60,067 bases of DNA from assembly GCA_902826795.1 (NCBI GenBank), contig CADEGD010000013.1, forward strand, positions 1 to 60,067, in the 5' to 3' direction. The DNA comes from an uncultured Acidobacteriota bacterium. GTDB taxonomy: Bacteria > Acidobacteriota > Blastocatellia > Pyrinomonadales > Pyrinomonadaceae. This document shows positions 53,081 through 60,067 of this stretch, in pieces (the first letter of the stretch is position 1; every line of letters begins with the position of its first letter). The translations under genes were made by a program, and so were the position numbers. The notes below the pieces were generated by a model. The model was not told where the DNA came from, did not search any database, and saw only the letters and a program-made list of their open reading frames with translations.

Positions 53081-54739
53081 ATGACTCGAATCGTCAAAGC
53101 GCCGACGGGCACCGAACTCACCTGCAAAAATTGGCTGATCGAGGCGGCGTACCGGATGATCCAAAACAATCTGGACCCCGATGTGGCTTTCGATCCGGAA
53201 AACCTGATCGTTTACGGCGGACGTGGTAAAGCGGCCCGCAATTGGGAATCATTCGACGCGATCTTGCGGTCGCTGAAAGAGCTTGAGGAAGACGAAACGC
53301 TGCTTGTTCAGTCGGGCAAGCCGGTCGGCGTGTTTAAGTCTCACGCGGATGCGCCACGTGTTCTACTTGCGAATTCCAACATCGTGCCGCATTGGGCGAC
53401 GCAGGAACAGTTCGACAGTTACGAACGCGACGGCCTGATGATGTACGGCCAGATGACGGCCGGCTCGTGGATCTACATCGGCACGCAAGGAATTCTACAA
53501 GGTACGTATGAAACCTTCGGGTCGCTAGCTCGTCAGCACGGCTGGGGATCGCTTGCGGGCAAACTTGTGCTCACCGCTGGACTCGGCGAGATGGGCGGCG
53601 CTCAGGCTCAAGCGATCACATTCAACGGCGGAGTCGGGCTGCTGGTCGAGGTCGATCCGTGGCGGATCGAGCGGCGGCTGCAGTTGAAGCAGGTCGATAT
53701 CGGAACCGAAAGCATAGACGAAGCGCTGCATCTTGCCAAACTTGCCGTCGATTCACGCGAAGCGAAGTCGATCGCGTTGCTGGGAAATGCCGCCGACGTT
53801 CATTGGGAGCTAATAAAACGCGGCGTGATCCCCGATGTGGTGACGGACCAAACCTCGGCTCACGATGTGCTTTATGGGTACATTCCATCCGGCCTTTCGG
53901 TCCAATCAGCCGCAGAGCTGCGGAAGATGAATCCCGCCGAATACGAACGCGAGGCGATGGCTTCGATGGCGAAGCACGTTGAGGCGATGCTCGAGTTTAA
54001 GCGTTTCGGTTCGATCGTTTTCGACTACGGAAATAACCTCCGCCAACGCGCATTAGATCACGGCGTGGAGAATGCGTTCGACTATCCCGGATTTGTGCCC
54101 GCCTATATACGGCCACTTTTCTGCGAAGGCAAAGGCCCGTTCCGTTGGGTCGCTCTCTCCGGCGAGAAAGAGGATATCTACAGAACCGACGAAGCGATCA
54201 TGAATCTCTTCCCCGAAAACGATCATCTCTCGCGATGGCTGACGATGGCGCAGGAACAGGTCGAGTTTCAAGGCTTGCCAGCACGCATATGCTGGCTCGG
54301 CTACGGCGATCGGGCAAAGGCCGGGCTAAAGCTGAACGAAATGGTCGCGAGCGGCGAGCTCAAAGCCCCGATCGTTATCGGCCGCGATCATCTCGATTGT
54401 GGTAGCGTCGCCTCACCAAACCGCGAGACCGAAGCGATGAAGGACGGTTCGGATGCGATCGCCGATTGGGTTTACCTCAACGCGATGATCAACGTCGCGG
54501 GCGGTGCCACGTGGGTCTCGCTCCATCACGGCGGCGGAGTCGGAATCGGCTACTCGCTGCATACGGGACAGGTGATCGTTGCCGACGGCACGCCCGAAGC
54601 AGCAAAAAGAATCGAACGCGTGCTTACAACCGATCCGGGAATGGGTGTCATCAGACACGTAGACGCGGGATATGAGGAGGCAATAAGTTTCGCCGCAGAT
54701 CACGGTGTCAACATCCCTATGAAGCCGAGTCACAGTTAA
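53081..54739 (+). CDS. hutU: urocanate hydratase
   Basis: Second step of histidine degradation: urocanate to imidazolonepropionate, using tightly bound NAD as electrophile. 552 residues, full length. Landmarks: [68 protein letters not shown], and near the end [20 protein letters not shown]. The conserved Cys region is [16 protein letters not shown]. The ATG at 53081 has no visible ribosome site (preceding bases AACAACTTTT). Divergent from the YciI/hutI group. Confidence 0.96.
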   Translation: MTRIVKAPTGTELTCKNWLIEAAYRMIQNNLDPDVAFDPENLIVYGGRGKAARNWESFDAILRSLKELEEDETLLVQSGKPVGVFKSHADAPRVLLANSNIVPHWATQEQFDSYERDGLMMYGQMTAGSWIYIGTQGILQGTYETFGSLARQHGWGSLAGKLVLTAGLGEMGGAQAQAITFNGGVGLLVEVDPWRIERRLQLKQVDIGTESIDEALHLAKLAVDSREAKSIALLGNAADVHWELIKRGVIPDVVTDQTSAHDVLYGYIPSGLSVQSAAELRKMNPAEYEREAMASMAKHVEAMLEFKRFGSIVFDYGNNLRQRALDHGVENAFDYPGFVPAYIRPLFCEGKGPFRWVALSGEKEDIYRTDEAIMNLFPENDHLSRWLTMAQEQVEFQGLPARICWLGYGDRAKAGLKLNEMVASGELKAPIVIGRDHLDCGSVASPNRETEAMKDGSDAIADWVYLNAMINVAGGATWVSLHHGGGVGIGYSLHTGQVIVADGTPEAAKRIERVLTTDPGMGVIRHVDAGYEEAISFAADHGVNIPMKPSHS

Positions 54740-54762
54740 AGCAATCTAGGAAGAATACACGG

Positions 54763-55779
54763 TCAGTTCGACGGTTCAGGAGGATTTTCCTTAATGTATT
54801 TCTCGAATTTCTTTTTATCGGCATGCTCGGGCTTTTTCTCCAGAAAGATCTTGTATTCGCGTGCGGCGTACGATTTGGCTCCGGCACGGTCGTAAAGGGC
54901 AGCCATCAGCAGATGAGAGTCCGCCATTCCGACGGGATCGAGCCTTATCGCCTCGTTAAGTGCTTCGACACCCAAAGTTCCTTTCTTTGCGATAAGGTAA
55001 GCCTCGCCGAGAAGCTGAAAACCTCGCGGCGAACTCGGTTCCAATTGGGTCGCTCGTAGAAGAAAAGTTATCGCGCCGTCGATGTTGTTCTTGGCCATGT
55101 AGATGCGTCCAAGATTCATCATTGCGTAGCTGAAGTCGGGCTTGAACCTGATGCTTTCGGTGTAAGCTTTCTCGGCCGCGGCCATGTCGTTCGCTTCGAA
55201 GTAGATCGACCCGAGCCGCGCCCAGGCAACGTAATCGCGCGGATCGTTTCCGAGCAATTCTCTCAACAGCTTGATCGCCGCACCCGTTTCCTTCTTCTGA
55301 TCCGCTGCAACGGCGTTGTCAAAAAGCGTGGTATTCGCCTCGTCTCTCTTGTAAACGAACTTAGCGGATATAGTGCCGGTCTTCTGCTGCGGGCCGGAAG
55401 CATAGAGTTCGAAATCCTGTCGATGCTGCCGTAAAGAATTGGTCGAAGATCCAAGGCTCCTCCGCTCAACCTCGCGGCCTTCAACATCGATGATTATCGT
55501 GCCGCCGCTTCCATCCGCTCCCCGAAAACAGTAGTAGCCGTTACGGTCGATCGTAAAGCGCTGTTCGTTCCGGTTTCGATCGAGCAGCGTGACGGTAATC
55601 TTTGGAAGTTTAGCTCCTTCATACCCTTGCAAGCTTACGCGTCCGAACACGGCTTGATCGGTTCCCCAATTGCTCCCAGCCGAATCACCACAGGCATCGG
55701 TCATACCTTGCGCGTATGCTTTGCCGGCACCTGCCATGCTTCCCATCGCGACGAGAAGTAGAAACATTACTGATCTCAC
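54763..55779 (-). CDS. secreted TPR protein
   Basis: 338 residues. GTG start at 55779 with CGGAGG about 9 bp upstream; the signal peptide is VMFLLLVAMGSMAGAGKAYA. Residues about 40-110 look like a carboxypeptidase-regulatory-like beta domain (VFGRVSLQGYEGAKLPKITV, GYYCFRGADGSG). Residues about 145-330 carry four to five TPR units (AAIKLLRELLGNDPRDYVAW, MAAAEKAYTESIRFKPDFSY, DGAITFLLRATQLEPSSPRG). Probably an extracytoplasmic scaffold. It ends 24 bp before the convergent hutU stop. Confidence 0.82.
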   Translation of the reverse strand: MRSVMFLLLVAMGSMAGAGKAYAQGMTDACGDSAGSNWGTDQAVFGRVSLQGYEGAKLPKITVTLLDRNRNEQRFTIDRNGYYCFRGADGSGGTIIIDVEGREVERRSLGSSTNSLRQHRQDFELYASGPQQKTGTISAKFVYKRDEANTTLFDNAVAADQKKETGAAIKLLRELLGNDPRDYVAWARLGSIYFEANDMAAAEKAYTESIRFKPDFSYAMMNLGRIYMAKNNIDGAITFLLRATQLEPSSPRGFQLLGEAYLIAKKGTLGVEALNEAIRLDPVGMADSHLLMAALYDRAGAKSYAAREYKIFLEKKPEHADKKKFEKYIKENPPEPSN

Positions 55780-55827
55780 TAAAAAGGCCTCCGGGCGGAA
55801 AGGTTACAGGAACGCCCGAAGCATATT

Positions 55828-55857
55828 GAAAAAAGGCCCTCCGGTCAAGAGGGCCTC
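55828..55857 (-). terminator. rho-independent terminator after the basic glycine-zipper gene
   Basis: Perfect 8-bp stem AGGCCCTC / GAGGGCCT (55834-55841 with 55849-55856), seven-base loop, followed on the minus strand by TTTTTTC. It lies 23 bp after the stop of the 55880-56224 gene. Confidence 0.88.
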
Positions 55858-55879
55858 GTCGTGCAACGGTGCGGGAATC

Positions 55880-56224
55880 TTAGTAACGTCGAACCTTTCG
55901 ATACTTACGTTTCTTCGGATTCAGCTTGTAAGTGTAGAGGGCTGAACCGGCCAAACCTGAACCGGCGCCGATCAACGCACCCTTCTTTCCACCGATCAAG
56001 CCGCCGATCACGGCGCCTGCACCCGTACCAATCGCCATGTTGATTCGGTTTCGGTGACGGCGGTAGTAGCTAGGTTTGCGGACGCGAACCCAAGTAACAC
56101 GGCCGTTACGGTAGACCTTTTTACGATAATACGCCGACTGAGCCTCACTTGAAGTTGGAGCCGCGAAAATGAACATCGCCGCAAGCAAGGTGGACATTAC
56201 AAAATATACAAATGTTTTTTTCAT
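55880..56224 (-). CDS. small secreted basic protein with glycine zipper
   Basis: 114 residues. A signal peptide (VYFVMSTLLAAMFIFAAPTS) precedes a very basic Tyr/Arg-rich region (YYRKKVYRNGRVTWVRVRKP), then a Gly-zipper helix (AIGTGAGAVIGGLIGGKKGA) and a basic tail (NPKKRKYRKVRRY). The glycine zipper suggests membrane association or oligomerisation. GGAGGAAG lies 3 bp before the ATG, a strong site, and a strong terminator follows, so it is probably well expressed. Function unknown. Confidence 0.8.
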   Translation of the reverse strand: MKKTFVYFVMSTLLAAMFIFAAPTSSEAQSAYYRKKVYRNGRVTWVRVRKPSYYRRHRNRINMAIGTGAGAVIGGLIGGKKGALIGAGSGLAGSALYTYKLNPKKRKYRKVRRY

Positions 56225-56472
56225 ATCTTCCTCCGAGAATATGTCGGTCGCTAATTCGCGACGGATTTAATTGCTTCGACGATGTTTCTGCAATGACCGT
56301 TCCACTCACGTGAATCACCGTAAATGCCGCTATTAAAGGCTTTCCCGTACTATTTTCGGTCAGCCCAACGTTACCCATATCGTTGGCGTAGAGTCACCAA
56401 CTCGTGCAAAACCGCCTATTTCTCGAATACGGATAACTCGGCTATATTTAGGAAGTCCCGTCGAAAACCAAT

Positions 56473-57426
56473 ATGAACGAGATCTTCAGCCAAACCACCA
56501 GGCCGAATCCTGACCTGTTCTTTTCCCGCAACGACAAAAACGATCCGCGGCTAGGAGAGATAGTTAAACGTGAGGAAGCCGATTACGCGTCCGCCGAAAT
56601 CGTCATTCTCGGATGCCCGCAGGATGAAGGAGTGCGGCGGAACAACGGACGTCCCGGCGCCGAACATGCACCGTCCGCGATCCGCGAGCAGTTCTATAAG
56701 CTGACACCGTTCAACATAAAGAAAAAGGTTTTCGACCTCGGCGACACGAAGATCGGCGGCTCGCTGGAAGAGACTCACGACACTCACGCGGCGGTCGTGG
56801 CACAGGTCCTGAGGGATGGAAAGCGTCTGATCGTGCTTGGCGGCGGAAACGATGTCTCCTATCCCGACGGCGTCGCGATGGCCGAAGCGTTTGGCTCTAA
56901 AAACTGGATCGGCATCAACGTCGACTCACACCTCGACGTGCGCATCGCCGATCAGCGAAACAGCGGAACGCCTTATCGGCAGCTTCTCGACGAAGGCCAT
57001 CTCGTTCCCGGCCAGTTCTTCGAGGTCGGCTATCAAACTCATTTCTGCTCGCCGGTCTATTACGAATACATTCGCCAGCTCGGCGTTCAGCGGATCAGCC
57101 TCGAACTTCTCCGGTCGCGTGCGGAAAGCGATGTCGAACTCAAGGAGATGATCAAGCAGAAGTTCATCAGACACAGCTCCGCGCTCAACACCTTCTTCGG
57201 ATTCGATCTCGATGTCGTCCGAGCGGCGGACGCGCCGGGCACGTCGGCTCCTTCTCCACTTGGTTTGCGGGCGGGTGAGTTTATCCAGCTTGTGAAGTAT
57301 GCCGCGTCGCTCGCCAACACAAAAGTGATCGAGTTTACCGAGGTCAATCCAAAGTTCGACGTAGATAACTGCACCACCCGCCTCGTTGCGATCGCCATGC
57401 ACCGCTTCTGTTCTCACGTGGCATAA
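56473..57426 (+). CDS. hutG: formimidoylglutamase-like arginase-family protein
   Basis: Predicted last step of histidine degradation: formiminoglutamate to glutamate plus formamide. 317 residues, ureohydrolase fold. Metal motifs: NVDSHLDVR at 149-157 and FDLDVV at 244-249. The first motif is GGGND (123-127), where arginases have GGGHD; Asn replaces one manganese-ligand His. The identity rests on the fold and the presence of hutH, hutU and hutI nearby. Agmatinase is a less likely alternative. The SRPBCC gene begins 1 bp after its stop. Confidence 0.85.
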   Translation: MNEIFSQTTRPNPDLFFSRNDKNDPRLGEIVKREEADYASAEIVILGCPQDEGVRRNNGRPGAEHAPSAIREQFYKLTPFNIKKKVFDLGDTKIGGSLEETHDTHAAVVAQVLRDGKRLIVLGGGNDVSYPDGVAMAEAFGSKNWIGINVDSHLDVRIADQRNSGTPYRQLLDEGHLVPGQFFEVGYQTHFCSPVYYEYIRQLGVQRISLELLRSRAESDVELKEMIKQKFIRHSSALNTFFGFDLDVVRAADAPGTSAPSPLGLRAGEFIQLVKYAASLANTKVIEFTEVNPKFDVDNCTTRLVAIAMHRFCSHVA

Positions 57427-57427
57427 G

Positions 57428-57856
57428 ATGTCTGCCGTCAACATTTTTACGCATTCGGCAGAGGTACAGGCGAACGATCAAGCCGCTTGGGAGTTCTGGA
57501 CGCGGGTCGAGAATTGGACGCTCGACGTGGCGATCGAATCGGTTTCTCTCAACGGCGGCTTTGTAAAAGGATCCAACGGCATTACAAAAACAATAGATGG
57601 ACAATTGATTGAGTGGAAAATTGTCGATGTAGAAGATAAGCGAGCGGTTATCGAGATACCGATTCCCGGGGCAATCGACCGCTTCGAGTGGACTTTCGAA
57701 AGCAGAGATGACGGCCGCACTCGGATAACCCAAAATATCTCTCTTTCGGGCGAACAGGCGGAGTCTTTTCTTCCGGCGATGGGTCAAGCTTTCGAACAAG
57801 GAATAATGGACGGAATGAGAAGGCTCGCGGAGGAAATCGACCGATGGACCGCGTGA
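57428..57856 (+). CDS. SRPBCC (START-like) domain protein
   Basis: 142 residues from the ATG at 57428, 1 bp after hutG. The pattern HSAEVQANDQAAWEFWTRVE, NWTLDVAIESVSLNGGF, RFEWTFESRDDGRTRITQNI and the long C-terminal helix (AMGQAFEQGIMDGMRRLAEE) match the polyketide-cyclase/START-like fold that binds hydrophobic ligands. No specific ligand can be named. It overlaps the next gene by 13 bp. Confidence 0.85.
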   Translation: MSAVNIFTHSAEVQANDQAAWEFWTRVENWTLDVAIESVSLNGGFVKGSNGITKTIDGQLIEWKIVDVEDKRAVIEIPIPGAIDRFEWTFESRDDGRTRITQNISLSGEQAESFLPAMGQAFEQGIMDGMRRLAEEIDRWTA

Positions 57857-58143
57857 CATACGAGGTCATCACAATTGTCCGCGATGATCTGTGCGAAATG
57901 TTCGAGTCATTCATGATCGAAGCTCACATTCCGGAAGTAATGGCTACCGGAGCCTTCCTCAGTGCCTTTTTCTCGACGCTGGAAGCGGGCCGATATCGAG
58001 CGAGCTACGTCGCTCAAAGCCAGGAAGCGCTTGCGAAGTATCTTGTCGAACATTCCCCGCGACTGCGGGCAGACGTAGCCGAAAGATTTCCGGAAGGCGT
58101 AGAATTCTCTCGCGAAGAGTGGAAGATGCTCGCAAGCTTTTGA
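57844..58143 (+). CDS. DUF4286 family protein
   Basis: 99 residues. YEVITIVRDDLCEMFESFMI, HIPEVMATGAFLSAFFSTLE and RYRASYVAQSQEALAKYLVE match the small alpha/beta DUF4286 family. No function is known. It overlaps the SRPBCC gene by 13 bp and precedes the UdgX gene by 63 bp, so hutG, SRPBCC, DUF4286 and possibly UdgX form one rightward transcript. Confidence 0.85.
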   Translation: MDRVTYEVITIVRDDLCEMFESFMIEAHIPEVMATGAFLSAFFSTLEAGRYRASYVAQSQEALAKYLVEHSPRLRADVAERFPEGVEFSREEWKMLASF

Positions 58144-58206
58144 AGACTCGAGTGTTTGCCTACCAGCATCCAAAACGACGCCGTCTTGTTCAGCTATAAT
58201 CGAGAA

Positions 58207-58839
58207 ATGGCCGAATCAAGTTCAGCGTTCGATTTTCTTCCTGAAGACCTCTCGTATGAAAACCTTGTGAAGGCTGCGGAAGGCTGTCAGGGATGCGACC
58301 TTTACAAAAACGCGACTCAAACGGTTTTCGGCGAAGGCGACCTGGAATCTGGGATCGTATTTGTGGGCGAGCAGCCCGGCGATGAGGAAGACGTAAAGGG
58401 GCATCCGTTCGTCGGACCCGCTGGAAGGCTTTTGGATAAGGCTCTTGCTGAGGCCGGCATCGACAGGCAGCGGATCTACGTCACAAACGCCGTCAAGCAT
58501 TTCAAATGGAAGCCGCAGGGAAAGCGCCGGCTGCACGAAAAACCGAAAGCGTCGGAGGTCGCCGCCTGCGACCCGTGGCTTAGGGCGGAATTGATGTTGA
58601 CTCAACCGCGTATACTAGTATGCCTTGGTGCAAGTGCCGCACAGAGTTTATTCGGCAGGGATTTTCGCGTCACTCAGATGCGCGGACAATGGTTGGAAAC
58701 CGAGTTGGCGGCGAATGCCATCGCCACCATTCATCCATCAGCCATCCTGCGAACGCCCTCCGACCTTCGGGAGGCCGAGTATCGAGATTTCGTAGCCGAC
58801 CTTACCGTCGTGGCCCGCGAGATCGACCTGTTGAACTGA
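58207..58839 (+). CDS. UdgX-type uracil-DNA glycosylase
   Basis: Removes uracil from DNA. 210 residues from the ATG at 58207, the usual UdgX length. Motif A is GEQPGDEEDVKGHPFVGPAG. The UdgX-specific loop is KRRLH at 106-110, close to KRRIH of Mycobacterium smegmatis UdgX, whose His attaches covalently to the abasic sugar; H110 is present. Four cysteines for an iron-sulfur cluster are C27, C30, C121 and C139. The last motif is IHPSAILR. Family assignment is strong; the covalent behaviour is predicted from the loop. Confidence 0.9.
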   Translation: MAESSSAFDFLPEDLSYENLVKAAEGCQGCDLYKNATQTVFGEGDLESGIVFVGEQPGDEEDVKGHPFVGPAGRLLDKALAEAGIDRQRIYVTNAVKHFKWKPQGKRRLHEKPKASEVAACDPWLRAELMLTQPRILVCLGASAAQSLFGRDFRVTQMRGQWLETELAANAIATIHPSAILRTPSDLREAEYRDFVADLTVVAREIDLLN

Positions 58840-58854
58840 CAAATCGCAGTCAGG

Positions 58855-59130
58855 TCAGAAGTGTTTCGCCTCACCGGCCGCCGGGGCTGCATAGAACGCT
58901 CCATGAGTTTCGAGCGTTTTCGGGTTGAACTGCTTGCGAGCTCCACAGTTGATACAGGCACGATAGCCGGATCGGCCCTGGCTGAACGGACGGCTGAGAT
59001 TCCTATGCTGACAGCCAAACACACGCGTGATCATTCCGAGTTTCTTGCCGAACACTTGCTGGTTAACCGAATCCTTGATCCTGCCGGCCGCGACCGGCAC
59101 ATTAATGTCTGTCAAAATCGTGGTACTCAT
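58855..59130 (-). CDS. small zinc-motif protein, unknown function
   Basis: 91 residues from the ATG at 59130, which has AGGGAGGG 5 bp upstream; the longer frame is rejected. The centre reads GCQHRNLSRPFSQGRSGYRA then CINCGARKQFNP, giving a possible CxH...CxxC zinc site. The first 40 residues look helical (IKDSVNQQVFGKKLGMITRV). No family name known to me. It is convergent with the UdgX gene. Confidence 0.7.
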   Translation of the reverse strand: MSTTILTDINVPVAAGRIKDSVNQQVFGKKLGMITRVFGCQHRNLSRPFSQGRSGYRACINCGARKQFNPKTLETHGAFYAAPAAGEAKHF

Positions 59131-59376
59131 ACGTTCCCTCCCTTGACTAAGCCCGTTTCCGGAAATCTGACGCCCTATCGGACGCATCACGGCGTCCGAA
59201 GCAAACGAAATGCCAGTTACTGTTTGACTAGGTTAAACGACGAAATGGCGGAGATTTCCCGAATTGATAGAAAGAAAAGTTGATATCCGTATTGTTCTAG
59301 TACACTCAACACGCACCTCGCCCATATAGGCTGCGGTAGTACGAAAGCGTCGAGGCGACCGTCACCACATGTTTAC
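59131..59376. other. intergenic region, no gene seen
   Basis: Between the small zinc-motif gene and the tRNA-Val promoter. A perfect 7-bp stem CGGACGC / GCGTCCG lies at about 59180-59199, in the leader of the minus-strand zinc-motif gene. No other coding frame with a ribosome site stands out. Confidence 0.4.
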
Positions 59377-59405
59377 TTGACACCAATAATGCCGATTTGT
59401 AATTC
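59377..59405 (+). promoter_or_regulatory. promoter of tRNA-Val
   Basis: -35 TTGACA (59377-59382), 17-bp spacer, -10 TAATTC (59400-59405). Transcription would start about 30 bp before the tRNA. Confidence 0.6.
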
Positions 59406-59442
59406 TTAGGGTTCGCTTTCGGGCGGAGAACAACAAAGACGT

Positions 59443-59517
<75 letters not shown>

Positions 59518-59707
59518 TTTTTATTTTAAATTCAGCCGGGTTTTTGCTTGACCGCAAATCTTCGCTAACCCTGCGTCATTCGTTCCCACGTGTTGGATAT
59601 CGAACCAATTGGAACTCGTCCCACAACCTTAACACCCGCATACTTCCCTTTTCTTAAATTCCGCATATAATATCGCCGACCTAAATTCATTCTAAGGAGC
59701 TATAAAT

Positions 59708-60067
59708 ATGCAGGGAGTTAATCCGGTCGGCTGGTTCGAGATCTACGTCCAGGATATAGGCCGCGGTCAGAAATTTTACGAGACGGTGCTCGGCATAATG
59801 ATGACTGAGCTGCCCAATCCGACCGACGATCCGTTAAAGATGTTGATGTTTTCGCGCGATGAGAATTCTATGACGCAGACCGGAGCTTCGGGAGCACTCT
59901 GCCAGATGGACGGAATGCCAAGCGGCGGTAACAGCACGCTTGTATATTTCATCACGGAAGAATGCGACGTTGAGGAGAGCCGCGTGGCCGGTGCCAGCGG
60001 CAACGTGTTAAGACCGAGAATGTCGAATGTGCCGCACGGCGTAAGCTCCTTTTTCACACATATTGAA
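59708..60067 (+). CDS. VOC family (glyoxalase/bleomycin-resistance-like) protein, truncated by the window end
   Basis: 120 codons are visible and no stop is reached. AAGGAG at 59695-59700 precedes the ATG by 7 bp. The product begins VNPVGWFEIYVQDIGRGQKFYETVLG, the typical first beta-alpha-beta unit of the vicinal oxygen chelate fold (Glu in WFEIYV may be a metal ligand). It continues LVYFITEECDVEESR and PHGVSSFFTHIE with the second unit. Substrate unknown. Confidence 0.88.
   Translation, partial: MQGVNPVGWFEIYVQDIGRGQKFYETVLGIMMTELPNPTDDPLKMLMFSRDENSMTQTGASGALCQMDGMPSGGNSTLVYFITEECDVEESRVAGASGNVLRPRMSNVPHGVSSFFTHIE

Overview
The window is a chromosomal stretch with moderate GC, dense genes and no phage, plasmid, transposon or CRISPR content. 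Gene style suggests Acidobacteriota, most likely class Blastocatellia (Pyrinomonas-like). The signs are zinc-ribbon/FHA kinases, TPR-plus-TonB-C proteins, penicillin acylase, S41 and M28 secreted proteases, ResB/CcsA cytochrome c maturation and a hut set. This placement is inferred from gene repertoire; no rRNA is present to confirm it.

Layout. 1-4.7 kb: TerC membrane protein (cut by the window edge), then leftward rsmA, ribD, a secreted NTR/TIMP-like protein, a VapC toxin with its DUF104-type antitoxin, and ftsY. 4.8-13.8 kb: a leftward signalling block holding a GYF/zinc-finger membrane protein, an HD-GYP receptor, an FHA-GAF-PP2C phosphatase, an RDD membrane protein, a zinc-ribbon Ser/Thr kinase with FHA, and a zinc-ribbon FHA protein. 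It ends at a clear terminator. 14.0-19.0 kb: a rightward MacA-like adaptor, ABC ATPase and two FtsX-type permeases. 19.0-23.5 kb: leftward Yip1 protein, then a TonB-C protein, oppD, a Uma2 nuclease gene and oppF. 23.6-27.4 kb: an S41 protease, a small membrane protein, and a secreted M28 peptidase preceded by a cyclic-di-AMP (ydaO-type) riboswitch with its own promoter and terminator. 27.4-34.0 kb: leftward ctaB, cytochrome oxidase subunit III and DUF420; rightward ResB, CcsA and a TPR protein. The subunit III gene is interrupted by an in-frame TGA. 34.0-44.8 kb: a mixed region with an AAC(6')-like acetyltransferase, a catalytically dead S41 homologue, ruvX, penicillin acylase, aldehyde dehydrogenase, a c-type cytochrome, tRNA-Arg and several secreted proteins. 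44.8-48.1 kb: a leftward module of two VanY-like M15 peptidases around a zinc-ribbon/SH3 protein, plus an iron-permease-like protein. 48.1-57.4 kb: histidine degradation genes hutH, hutI, hutU and hutG interleaved with secreted and small proteins. 57.4-60.1 kb: an SRPBCC protein, DUF4286, a UdgX-type uracil-DNA glycosylase, a small zinc-motif protein, tRNA-Val and a truncated VOC protein.

How the parts fit. The hut genes encode all four steps from histidine to glutamate plus formamide. CtaB, subunit III, DUF420, ResB, CcsA and cytochrome c all belong to aerobic respiration and its assembly. The kinase, phosphatase and FHA proteins form a plausible phospho-signalling circuit that may be tied to c-di-GMP through HD-GYP. 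The most notable points are the c-di-AMP riboswitch in front of a secreted peptidase, the nonsense codon in subunit III, the S41 pseudoprotease, and the FHA/kinase/phosphatase/HD-GYP operon. All assignments come from reading the sequence and translated motifs; no database search was run.
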